In this document: positions 55,639 through 64,000 of the stretch, piece after piece
How the letters are laid out: every line of letters starts with the position of its first letter
Position numbering within the stretch: the first letter of the stretch is position 1
The notes under the pieces: model-generated
Database searches by the model: none
What the model saw: the letters and a program-made list of their open reading frames with translations, nothing else
What the model was told of the DNA's origin: nothing
From: an uncultured Pelagibacteraceae bacterium
GTDB taxonomy: Bacteria > Pseudomonadota > Alphaproteobacteria > Pelagibacterales > Pelagibacteraceae
Direction: 5' to 3'
Assembly: GCA_902579105.1 (NCBI GenBank)
Contig: CACHFM010000005.1
Location: 18,519-82,518, forward strand
Length of the DNA stretch: 64,000 nt
Made by a program: the position numbers and the translations under genes

Positions 55639-55848
55639 TTAATTATTTACAGATGCTGAGCTTTCATTAGCTTGTTTCTTAGCTATTTTTTTCGCTCTTT
55701 TTTCAGCAATTTTTTTTTCTAAACTTGCAATTTTTATATTAATTTTAGATAATTTTTTTTCTTTTAAACTTATCTTATTTTTAAGTTTATCTATTGATTT
55801 GATAAATTTCTTTTTTCTTTTTTCATTTTTCTTTAGTTTTTTACCCAT
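55639..55848 (-). CDS. small lysine-rich coiled-coil protein, unknown function
   Basis: 69 aa ORF; AGGAGG SD (minus strand, 55854-55859) 5 nt before ATG; TTTACT-N17-TATAAT promoter-like on minus (55878-55906). Confidence 0.75.
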   Translation of the reverse strand: MGKKLKKNEKRKKKFIKSIDKLKNKISLKEKKLSKINIKIASLEKKIAEKRAKKIAKKQANESSASVNN

Positions 55849-55937
55849 GACAACCTCCTATAGTAAATTTAAAAACAATTATATTTAAATTAAATATCTT
55901 AGTAAAATAATTTTTTGTTAAATTATGTTATTTAAAA

Positions 55938-56822
55938 TTATAGTAAAAAATTTACTTTTTTATCTGAAAATTCAATATCAATCTGTTTATGACATCCAAA
56001 ATTGTCCCCATCAATCTGAACGGGAATTTCAAAATTATTACCATCAATATGAATATTTTTTGAGTAAGTAGTGATAACAGATTTGTTTTTCGATAGATCT
56101 CCATAAATAATAATTAAAATTATATAATATATTAGTTTTAATCTTGTTAAATCTTTGAACACGTAAGTTACCAATCTATCATCAAAAATATCTGATTTAT
56201 TTATCTTATGATGACCAGCATAATACTTTGTATTAGATGACAATATCCAATCGGCCTGATGTTTTTGACCGTCAAAGAAAACATTAAGTTTATTATTATT
56301 CATAAATAAAAAATGTTGAAATCCTTTTAAACCAAAAATTATCTTTCCTAGTATTTTTTTTATACGCGTATCAATAGAGTGAACAATTTTAGCATCCCAA
56401 CCAATACCAGCCATTAAAAAAAAATAATTTTCATTTATTTTTATAAGATTAGATTGTTTATAATTATTTGATGTTAAAGCACTGCAAATATCATTTACTT
56501 TTTTGGTTATAGATAACTCTGCTTGAAGTAAATTGGCAGTCCCAGCCGGTATATACCCAATTGCAAAATTTTCATTAAAATCAAAGTCATTTTTGATTAA
56601 TTCATTGATAGCAAATGATACTGATCCATCACCACCAGCAACTATCAATCTATCATAATTTTTATTTTTAAATTCAAGGAATATTTTTTTTGCCTCTTGT
56701 TCAGATTTAGTTTTGAAAAAATCAACAGTATTATTGATCTTTAATTTTTCATAAATTTTATTTACTAATTTTACTTTTTTCCCTGATGATGAATTGAGAT
56801 TATAAATTAAACAATAATGCAT
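55938..56822 (-). CDS. diacylglycerol kinase family lipid kinase
   Basis: VAGGDGSVSFAINEL and GYIPAGTANLLQAEL (DAGK catalytic domain motifs). Confidence 0.88.
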   Translation of the reverse strand: MHYCLIYNLNSSSGKKVKLVNKIYEKLKINNTVDFFKTKSEQEAKKIFLEFKNKNYDRLIVAGGDGSVSFAINELIKNDFDFNENFAIGYIPAGTANLLQAELSITKKVNDICSALTSNNYKQSNLIKINENYFFLMAGIGWDAKIVHSIDTRIKKILGKIIFGLKGFQHFLFMNNNKLNVFFDGQKHQADWILSSNTKYYAGHHKINKSDIFDDRLVTYVFKDLTRLKLIYYIILIIIYGDLSKNKSVITTYSKNIHIDGNNFEIPVQIDGDNFGCHKQIDIEFSDKKVNFLL

Positions 56823-56889
56823 AATTTTTTCGTAATTAAATTTTAATAAATCCTTAACATTTCAATGAAATAAGAAATAGATGATTCGA

Positions 56890-56907
56890 GTTACAGTTGT
56901 GTTACAA
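56890..56907 (-). promoter_or_regulatory. candidate Pho box (PhoB site)
   Basis: Minus strand TTGTAAC-ACAA-CTGTAAC, 11-bp direct repeat; matches form of the pstS site. Confidence 0.7.
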
Positions 56908-56921
56908 AAAAGGTTTTTTTA

Positions 56922-57728
56922 ATGGCCCCACTATTAAAATATAAGAGTATATTCATATCTGATGTACATCTTGGTACTAAAGGTTGTCAAGCAGGCAAGC
57001 TTCTAGAGTTTTTCAAAAATTCAAGATCTGAAAATCTTTATTTGGTTGGAGACATAATCGATGTTTGGGCTATGCAAAAGAGTTTCTATTGGCCTCAAGA
57101 GCACAATGATGTCATTCAAAAAATATTAAGAAAAGCAAGGCACGGGACAAAAGTATTTTACATTATTGGTAATCATGACGAGGTGTTTAGAAAATTTATC
57201 CCAATGCACTTGGGTGATATTAAAATTGTAAATAGAGTTATTCATGAAACACAGTTAGGAAAAAAATATCTAGTTGTTCATGGTGATGCTTGGGACGGAG
57301 TAATGAAACATGCAAAATGGCTATCTAAATTAGGAGCTATTGCATATGAATTATTACTTAAAATTAATATTATTATAAATTTCTTTAGAAAGTTGAGAGG
57401 TAAAGACTATTGGTCTTTGGCAAAATTTTTAAAATATAAGGTAAAAAATGCTGTCAAATATATAGGTGAATATGAAAACACACTTTCAAAATATGCAAAA
57501 AGAAAAAAATTTGATGGAATAATCTGTGGTCACATCCATCACGCTGAAAATTTAAACCTTGATGGTGTGAATTATTTAAATTGTGGTGATTGGGTTGAGT
57601 CTTGTACAGCATTAACAGAAAAATATGATGGAACTTTTGAGATAATTTATTGGGATAAAAAAAGAAAAGAATATATTTCAGAAAATATTGATAAAGACAA
57701 GTTCACTTCTTTCAAAAAAGCATCCTAA
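56922..57728 (+). CDS. plcP: metallophosphoesterase, PlcP-like phospholipase C (UDP-2,3-diacylglucosamine diphosphatase-like)
   Basis: FISDVHLGTKGCQ, GDIIDVW, GNHDEV, VVHGDAWD, ICGHIHHAE; next to glycosyltransferase and pho genes. Confidence 0.85.
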   Translation: MAPLLKYKSIFISDVHLGTKGCQAGKLLEFFKNSRSENLYLVGDIIDVWAMQKSFYWPQEHNDVIQKILRKARHGTKVFYIIGNHDEVFRKFIPMHLGDIKIVNRVIHETQLGKKYLVVHGDAWDGVMKHAKWLSKLGAIAYELLLKINIIINFFRKLRGKDYWSLAKFLKYKVKNAVKYIGEYENTLSKYAKRKKFDGIICGHIHHAENLNLDGVNYLNCGDWVESCTALTEKYDGTFEIIYWDKKRKEYISENIDKDKFTSFKKAS

Positions 57729-57731
57729 AAA

Positions 57732-58739
57732 ATGAAAATATTAATAGTTACTGATGCTTATTACCCGCAAGTTAATGGTGTAGTAAGAACTCTCCATCAA
57801 ACAGGTGAAATACTTAAATCACAAGGTCACACTATTGAATATATTACACCTCAACAATTTCTGACTGTACCTATGCCCAAATATAATGAAATTAGATTAT
57901 CTTTAAATGTTTGGCCTCGTGTAAGTAATTTAATCAATTCAATTAAACCTGATGCAATACACATCGCAACAGAAGGGCCTCTTGGTTTTATGGCAAGAAG
58001 ACATTGTATTAAAAAAGGTTTAAAGTTTACAACGAGTTTTCATACAAGATTTGATAAATATATGAAACTTTATATGCCTATCATTCCAGCTAAATGGTCA
58101 GAGAAATTTTTATGCAATTTTCATAATAAAGCTGAAAGAATTTTAGTGACAACAGAATCTATGCGTGAGGAGCTAATTGCATTAGGTGTTGATAATAATA
58201 AAATGGTTACATGGACTAGGGGAGGTAATCATGGTGCGTTTAAAAATCCCATTAAAAGAGACTTACCTTATAAAAGACCTATATGGATATATGTTGGTAG
58301 GATTGCAGTTGAAAAAAATATTAAAGCATTTTTAGATCTCGATCTTGAAGGTACTAAAGTTATTATTGGAAAAGGTCCAGATTTGAACAATTTGAAAAAA
58401 AAATTTCCAAATGATATTTTTTTAGGAGAAAAGACTAATGGAGAATTAGCATCTCATTTTGCATCATCAGACGTTTTTGTTTTTCCTAGTAAAACTGATA
58501 CATTTGGTATTGTTGTTTTGGAATCATTAAATTGTGGTACACCAGTTGCAGCTTATCCAGTGCCAGGACCTAAAGATATATTAGGTGGAACTAATATTGA
58601 TACTTTAGATGATGATTTGAAGGCTTCTGCTTTAAAAGCTTTGAAGGTAAGTCGCCAAGATTGTCTTGATTTTGCAAAAAAATATTCATGGGAAGAAACA
58701 GCAAAAATATTTTTTGAAAATATTTCACCTAATTATTAA
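57732..58739 (+). CDS. agt: glycosyltransferase family 4, Agt-like glycolipid synthase
   Basis: VTDAYYPQVNGVVRTL, PSKTDTFGIVVLESLNCGTPVAAYPVPGP; directly after plcP. Confidence 0.83.
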   Translation: MKILIVTDAYYPQVNGVVRTLHQTGEILKSQGHTIEYITPQQFLTVPMPKYNEIRLSLNVWPRVSNLINSIKPDAIHIATEGPLGFMARRHCIKKGLKFTTSFHTRFDKYMKLYMPIIPAKWSEKFLCNFHNKAERILVTTESMREELIALGVDNNKMVTWTRGGNHGAFKNPIKRDLPYKRPIWIYVGRIAVEKNIKAFLDLDLEGTKVIIGKGPDLNNLKKKFPNDIFLGEKTNGELASHFASSDVFVFPSKTDTFGIVVLESLNCGTPVAAYPVPGPKDILGGTNIDTLDDDLKASALKALKVSRQDCLDFAKKYSWEETAKIFFENISPNY

Positions 58740-58773
58740 AGACAATATTCATTACATTTGTTAAAACATATCC

Positions 58774-59922
58774 ATGTTTTGGACAGAGTTGATACTCATA
58801 GTTGTAATAATTATTTTATTATATTTTTTATTTAAAAAAAATATTAAGCCAGAAAATACAGCTCCAGTTGTAAATAAGACCAATAAAGATGATTTAGGAA
58901 AGAGAGTAATTATTGAAGAATTAGAAGATCAATTTTTTGCTTTAGATAAATATAACTTAATCAAATATCTTAACAAAAGTGCAAAACAACGTTTTGGCGA
59001 AAACTTAATTGATAAAAATATTTCAAGTGTAATAAGAGATACAAAATTATTAGAAACAATTGATGAAGCTATTAAGGACCAAACCACAAAAAATGTTAAT
59101 GTAGAAATCAATTTACCATCTTATCAGCTTTACAAAATTTATGTTATTCCTGGTCCTACTCATCTGTTCCCAGAAGTAAACTCAGTTGTATTGTTTCTAA
59201 AAGATTTTACAGAAATAACAAAAGCACAAAAATTAAAAACTGATTTTGTTGCTAATGTGAGTCACGAATTAAGAACACCTTTAGTTTCAATTAAAGGCTC
59301 TTTAGAGACTATTCTTGGACCAGCTTCAAAAGACCAAGAGGCTCAAAAAAAATTTATGTCTATAATGTCTGATCAAGTATTGAGAATGGAAAACTTAATC
59401 AATGATTTATTGATTTTAAGCAGAATTGAGCTTGAAGAACACATTAAACCAAATAAAATCATTAATCTAAATGATATTTTTAAAAATATTAAAAGTAACT
59501 TTGAATTAATTCTTAAAAAAAAGAAAATTAATTTACATCTTGAACTTATTGAACCAACTTTAGTTTTTGGTGATAATGATAAATTGTTAACTGTATTTTC
59601 AAATTTAATTGATAATTCAATTAAATATTCTCAAGGTGGAAAAAATATATATGTCAAAAGTCAAAATAGTGAAGGTAAATTAATTGGTAAAAATATTGTC
59701 ATTAGTATTAAAGATGAAGGGATTGGAATACCTCAACAGTTAATTCCAAGAATAACTGAAAGATTTTTTAGAGTAGATACAGAAAAAAGTAAAAAAGTTG
59801 GTGGCACAGGTTTAGGTTTAGCTATCATGAAACATATTATATCTCAACACAGAGGTGATTACGAGATTCTTAGTAAACTTAATGAAGGTACTGAAATTAA
59901 AATATATCTTCCAACAAAATAA
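58774..59922 (+). CDS. phoR: phosphate regulon sensor histidine kinase PhoR
   Basis: N-terminal TM, PAS-like region, VANVSHELRTPLVSIKG, GTGLGLAIMKH; pho/pst context. Confidence 0.87.
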   Translation: MFWTELILIVVIIILLYFLFKKNIKPENTAPVVNKTNKDDLGKRVIIEELEDQFFALDKYNLIKYLNKSAKQRFGENLIDKNISSVIRDTKLLETIDEAIKDQTTKNVNVEINLPSYQLYKIYVIPGPTHLFPEVNSVVLFLKDFTEITKAQKLKTDFVANVSHELRTPLVSIKGSLETILGPASKDQEAQKKFMSIMSDQVLRMENLINDLLILSRIELEEHIKPNKIINLNDIFKNIKSNFELILKKKKINLHLELIEPTLVFGDNDKLLTVFSNLIDNSIKYSQGGKNIYVKSQNSEGKLIGKNIVISIKDEGIGIPQQLIPRITERFFRVDTEKSKKVGGTGLGLAIMKHIISQHRGDYEILSKLNEGTEIKIYLPTK

Positions 59923-60016
59923 TTAATTTAAAAAGTTGTTTAAAATTAACTCTTATTCGATCAATATTTAACAAATCTTTTGTTGATTCGTATCCTATTT
60001 TAATTAAATTTTTAAT

Positions 60017-60625
60017 ATGATTAAAGTATTGCATAGTATTTTAATTATCTTATTTGTTTTTATGTCGATGATTACTAAAAGTATATCATCGGATATATCT
60101 ACAATTCTAAGGAATCAACAATTAACTGTATTCGATATTGGTGTTTTTAGATTACAAGAAGATTTAAAAAGCACTTATCCTGAAATTAAAAAACATAAAG
60201 ATGTCCCATATGAAGATATTTACATGGATGTTCTCACTTCATATCGAAACAATTCAGTAGATCTAATTATTTCAATTCCTGTAAACGAAAATTTAAAAAA
60301 AGAAAACTACATGTCAGATTCATTTAGATGTAGAAATATATTTAATTCTGTCAGAGATCATTTACTAAGAAATGAAAATATGAGTAATTATAGATTTACT
60401 ATGGCAACAAGTTATTTAACATCTATATTTTCAACTCCAAGTAGTTGGCCCAAATGGCGTTATGATCAAAGTGTTCTTGAGGAATTAGTTAATCTCGTGA
60501 AATTGGAAGTTATTTTAAGGCCTACAACAGAACTTGCTTTTAAGGATAATGTTAATCCAATTTCATGCAAAGGTGGTTTGGAAACCGAAAAAAATGAGAT
60601 TATTATCTCAATGAAATACAACTAA
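60017..60625 (+). CDS. uncharacterised secreted protein between phoR and pstS
   Basis: 202 aa; N-terminal hydrophobic signal-like segment; no family recognised. Confidence 0.75.
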   Translation: MIKVLHSILIILFVFMSMITKSISSDISTILRNQQLTVFDIGVFRLQEDLKSTYPEIKKHKDVPYEDIYMDVLTSYRNNSVDLIISIPVNENLKKENYMSDSFRCRNIFNSVRDHLLRNENMSNYRFTMATSYLTSIFSTPSSWPKWRYDQSVLEELVNLVKLEVILRPTTELAFKDNVNPISCKGGLETEKNEIIISMKYN

Positions 60626-60646
60626 AAAGTTACCTTTTTAATAAAA

Positions 60647-60664
60647 CTGTAACAATTCTGTAAT
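60647..60664 (+). promoter_or_regulatory. Pho box upstream of pstS
   Basis: CTGTAAC-AATT-CTGTAAT, 11-bp direct repeat, about 50-65 nt before the pstS start. Confidence 0.85.
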
Positions 60665-60712
60665 ATTAAAGATTCAATAAATTTATACGAGTCTGAAATC
60701 TATTAATTAATA

Positions 60713-61762
60713 ATGAAAGGATTAAAGATAATGAAAAAACTAACTATAATAATTGCTTCGCTTGTTGCTTTAACAATTGCGACAGTTGCTCAAGCAAGAG
60801 ATCAAATTAAAATAGTTGGTTCATCTACAGTATTCCCTTACGCGACTGTTGTTGCTGAAAGATTCGGTGGTTCAGGATTTAAAACTCCTGTAATCGAATC
60901 GACTGGTACTGGTGGAGGAGCTAAACTATTCTGCGCTGGTGTTGGTGAACAACATCCAGATATTACAAATGCATCAAGAGCCATGAAAGATAAAGAAAAA
61001 GCTCTATGTAAAAAAAATGGAGTTAATGAAATCGTTGAGATCGTTATTGGTAATGACGGTATTACATTAGCTTATAGTAAAGATGCAAAACCAATTAACT
61101 TTACTAAAGAGCAATTATATTTAGCATTAGCTGCACATACAGTTGTTGATGGTAAATTAGTTCCAAATATTTATAAAACTTGGGACCAAATTGATCCAAG
61201 TCTACCTAAACAGAAAATTTCTGTAATGATCCCTCCAGGAACTTCTGGAACAAGAGATGCTTGGAATTCTTTGGTAATGAAAAAAGGTATGACTAAAGAA
61301 GCTAAAGCTCTTTATAAAGCTGGTTATGAGGCTGGAAATAAAAAATACAAAAAACCTCAAAAACTTTATAGAGAAGATGGTGCTGCTATTGAAGTTGGTG
61401 AAAACGATAGTTTAATCATTCAAAAATTAGTACAAGATAAAGACATGTTTGGTTTCTTTGGATTTAGTTATTTCTTAGCTGCTAAAGACAAATTGCAAGC
61501 TGCTAGCATTGATGGTGGTCAACCATCTCTTGAGAGTATTCAAGACTACAGTTATGCAGTTGCAAGACCATTATTTTTCTATGTGAAAAAAGCTCACGTT
61601 GGTGTAATCCCTGGATTACATGAATTTGTAAAAGAGTTCACTACAACTAAAGCTATAGGTAAAAATGGCTATTTGGCTGATATTGGTTTAGTACCATTAG
61701 ATAAGAAGTTGTACAAGACAACTAGAACTAATGCGAAAGATCTTGTTGCAATGGCTGACTAA
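60713..61762 (+). CDS. pstS: phosphate ABC transporter substrate-binding protein
   Basis: Signal peptide, IKIVGSSTVFPYATVVAERF, STGTGGGAKLFC; ATG at 60731 is an alternative start. Confidence 0.94.
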   Translation: MKGLKIMKKLTIIIASLVALTIATVAQARDQIKIVGSSTVFPYATVVAERFGGSGFKTPVIESTGTGGGAKLFCAGVGEQHPDITNASRAMKDKEKALCKKNGVNEIVEIVIGNDGITLAYSKDAKPINFTKEQLYLALAAHTVVDGKLVPNIYKTWDQIDPSLPKQKISVMIPPGTSGTRDAWNSLVMKKGMTKEAKALYKAGYEAGNKKYKKPQKLYREDGAAIEVGENDSLIIQKLVQDKDMFGFFGFSYFLAAKDKLQAASIDGGQPSLESIQDYSYAVARPLFFYVKKAHVGVIPGLHEFVKEFTTTKAIGKNGYLADIGLVPLDKKLYKTTRTNAKDLVAMAD

Positions 61763-61786
61763 TAAAGCTGGTTAACAAATAAAGAT

Positions 61787-61815
61787 AAGGGGTCTTTTTA
61801 GGCCCCTTTTTTTTT
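61787..61815 (+). terminator. Rho-independent terminator between pstS and pstC
   Basis: AAGGGGTC 61787-61794 / GGCCCCTT 61801-61808, loop TTTTTA, T-run. Confidence 0.92.
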
Positions 61816-61848
61816 AAGAAAGTGTAAAGTAAAACATTAGGAGATTCT

Positions 61849-63234
61849 TTGAACTTAGTTATATTCATCTTTATTGTACTTCTTGGTTTTACTAGTTACT
61901 ATTTTGGAAGAAAAAAAGCCTACTCAATTCAAGCAACAAATACTAGATTAACAGCACTTCCACAATTTTATGGGTATTATTTAGCAATATGGTGCGCAAT
62001 ACCCGCTTTTATTATTTATTCTTTATGGGCAATATTTGAGCCGAGTATAGTTAAGTTAATAATTTTAAGTGATTATAGCAATCAAGGATATCTTGATGAC
62101 GAACTAAATCTAATTTATGAAAAAACTAAATCATTATCTCGTGGTCAGTTTAGTGGAGAAATTACTACTTATCTTGAAACATCTGCAGAAAAATATTTAA
62201 ATCTTCGATCTATAGCTCAAAACTCTAAAGTTGTTTTAATTTTGGCAATAATTATAGCTTCTATAGTTTATGGTTATAAAAGAATTTCTTCAAACAACAG
62301 AACAAGAGAACCGGTTGAAAAATTTTTAAATGCTGTTTTATTTACAGCTTCTTTGGCAGCTATATTAACAACTATTGGAATTGTTTTTTCATTAATATTT
62401 CAAACTATCGATTTTTTTAAAGTAATTCCCTTGTTTGATTTTATTTTTGGAACTCATTGGTATCCAGCTAAAGCATTTGTGAGAGATGCTTCTGAGCCTT
62501 TGGATCCATCAATGTATTCTGATACATTTGGGGCTGTACCAATTTTTGCCGGAACATTTTTTATAGCATTAATTGCAATGTGTGTTGCTATACCAATTGG
62601 ATTGATGAGTGGAATTTATTTAGCTGAATACGCTTCAACCAAAGTAAGACAATATGCAAAACCTTTAATTGAAATTTTAGCAGGCATACCAACTGTAGTT
62701 TATGGTTTTTTTGCAGCTTTAACAGTTGGACCATTCCTTAAAGATATAGGAACGGCAATGGGATTAGAAGTATCTGCAGAGAGTGCTCTAGCTGCAGGGG
62801 GTGTAATGGGGATAATGATTATTCCGTTTATATCTAGTTTGAGTGATGACGTTATTACTAGTGTTCCTCAAAGTTTAAGAGATGGTAGTTATGCAATGGG
62901 GGCTACTAAATCAGAAACAATAAAAAAAGTTATTTTTCCAGCAGCATTACCAGGAATTGTTGGTTCTATCTTGCTAGGTGTTTCCAGAGCTGTTGGAGAA
63001 ACAATGATTGTAGTTATGGCTTCAGGCCTTGCAGCCAACTTAACATTTAACCCTTTAGAATCTACTTCAACTATCACTGCTCAAATTGTCGTAATATTAA
63101 TTGGAGATCAGGCCTTTGGAGATCCTAAAACCCAGGCAGCATTTGCACTAGGTATGACATTGTTTTTGGTAACACTTAGTTTAAATATTTTTGCATTAAG
63201 AGTTGTTAAAAAATATAGGGAAAAATATGAATAA
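61849..63234 (+). CDS. pstC: phosphate ABC transporter permease PstC (TTG start)
   Basis: PIGLMSGIYLAEYAS, ILAGIPTVVYGFFAAL, GATKSETIKKVIFPAALPGIVGSILLG. Confidence 0.93.
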   Translation: MNLVIFIFIVLLGFTSYYFGRKKAYSIQATNTRLTALPQFYGYYLAIWCAIPAFIIYSLWAIFEPSIVKLIILSDYSNQGYLDDELNLIYEKTKSLSRGQFSGEITTYLETSAEKYLNLRSIAQNSKVVLILAIIIASIVYGYKRISSNNRTREPVEKFLNAVLFTASLAAILTTIGIVFSLIFQTIDFFKVIPLFDFIFGTHWYPAKAFVRDASEPLDPSMYSDTFGAVPIFAGTFFIALIAMCVAIPIGLMSGIYLAEYASTKVRQYAKPLIEILAGIPTVVYGFFAALTVGPFLKDIGTAMGLEVSAESALAAGGVMGIMIIPFISSLSDDVITSVPQSLRDGSYAMGATKSETIKKVIFPAALPGIVGSILLGVSRAVGETMIVVMASGLAANLTFNPLESTSTITAQIVVILIGDQAFGDPKTQAAFALGMTLFLVTLSLNIFALRVVKKYREKYE

Positions 63235-64000
63235 AAATAAAGAAAAACTCCTAAATTCTAGATATAGGGCCGAAAAAAGATTTCAATTTTACGGGAAAAG
63301 CGCAATTTTTTTAGCTCTATTATTTTTAACAATTTTTATTTTTAAAATCTTTTCTACTGGCTATACAGCGTTTCAGAAAACTTGGTTGATTGTACCAGTC
63401 ACCTTTGATGCTGAAACCATGTACCTTGACGAAAATCCTTCTAAAGAAGACTTAGAGGATGCAGATTATTTTGATCTAGCTTTACAAACAATGTTTAATT
63501 TAGATAAAAGTGCCTCAGAAAAACAACAAAATGATCTGAAGAGAATGGTCTCTTACTTTTTTGAAAGAGAGATTAAAAGGGAGCTTTTAAATGACCCTTC
63601 ATTAATTGGAAAAACTAAAGATGTTTACTTAACTGCTTCAGATGATTTAGATCAAGTATTTAAAGGCAATTATCCAAGGGATTTACCCGAAGATCAAAGA
63701 AGAGTTACAGATTATCAATTAAAGATTTTTGATCAACTTGTAGAACAGGGAAGAGTTGAAAGTAAATTCAATTTAAGTTTTTTTACACACCCAGATTCAA
63801 GAGAGGCTGAATTAGCTGGTATAGCAAGCTCATTTATGGGATCGATTTTTTCTATTTTAGTTTGTTTAGTTATTGCATTTCCTGTTGCAGTGCTAGCAGC
63901 TATTTATTTAGAGGAATTTGCACCAAAAAATAGATTTACTGATTTTATTGAGGTAAATATAAATAACTTAGCAGCTGTTCCATCAATTGTTTTTGGTCTT
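63227..64000 (+). CDS. pstA: phosphate ABC transporter permease PstA, N-terminal part (truncated by window)
   Basis: Open frame from ATG at 63227 overlapping the pstC stop; PVAVLAAIYLEEFAPKNRFTDFIEVNINNLAAVPSIVFGL. Confidence 0.9.
   Translation, partial: MNKNKEKLLNSRYRAEKRFQFYGKSAIFLALLFLTIFIFKIFSTGYTAFQKTWLIVPVTFDAETMYLDENPSKEDLEDADYFDLALQTMFNLDKSASEKQQNDLKRMVSYFFEREIKRELLNDPSLIGKTKDVYLTASDDLDQVFKGNYPRDLPEDQRRVTDYQLKIFDQLVEQGRVESKFNLSFFTHPDSREAELAGIASSFMGSIFSILVCLVIAFPVAVLAAIYLEEFAPKNRFTDFIEVNINNLAAVPSIVFGL

Noticed and set aside
1-64000. CRISPR arrays, IS elements, prophage, toxin-antitoxin or restriction loci
   Set aside because: Looked for repeats, transposase/integrase motifs and defence domains; none seen

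Overview
AT-rich, very compact alphaproteobacterial DNA. Gene content, order and protein sequences look like a SAR11/Pelagibacterales chromosome. This is a recognition call from the sequence; no search was run. About 43 kb is the conserved backbone birA-coaX-rnj-proS-lolCD-dnaE-rpsB-tsf-frr-uppS-cdsA-dxr-bamA-skp-fabZ-lpxD-lpxA-lpxI-lpxB / gltX-lexA-trpCDGE-surA-like / tpiA-secG-pyrG-kdsA-eno-ftsB-lipA-ratA / pncC-pgpA-ispDF / ntrYX-trkAH. Several neighbours usual in relatives are missing from this order (pyrH, rseP, comEC, moaC/moeA, gltA, pdh, ntrBC). Next come tRNA-Arg, an aapJQMP-type amino-acid ABC operon, an XRE regulator, tRNA-Asn, tRNA-Cys, valS and ilvD, then a divergent gmd/manC pair. 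The window ends in a phosphate-starvation block: diacylglycerol-kinase-like gene, plcP, agt, phoR, an unknown secreted protein, pstS, pstC, pstA. The main unexplained signals are: (i) an H-type pseudoknot that can cover the rpsB Shine-Dalgarno; (ii) a Pho-box-like repeat between the DAG-kinase-like gene and plcP that is oriented toward the kinase; (iii) strong intrinsic terminators between the binding-protein and permease genes of two separate ABC operons; (iv) a run of perfect inverted repeats plus a lysine-rich small-protein gene with an ideal SD after manC; (v) an uncharacterised secreted ORF inside the pho/pst cluster. I saw no CRISPR array, prophage, IS element or obvious defence system, and nothing that proves a wholly new system.
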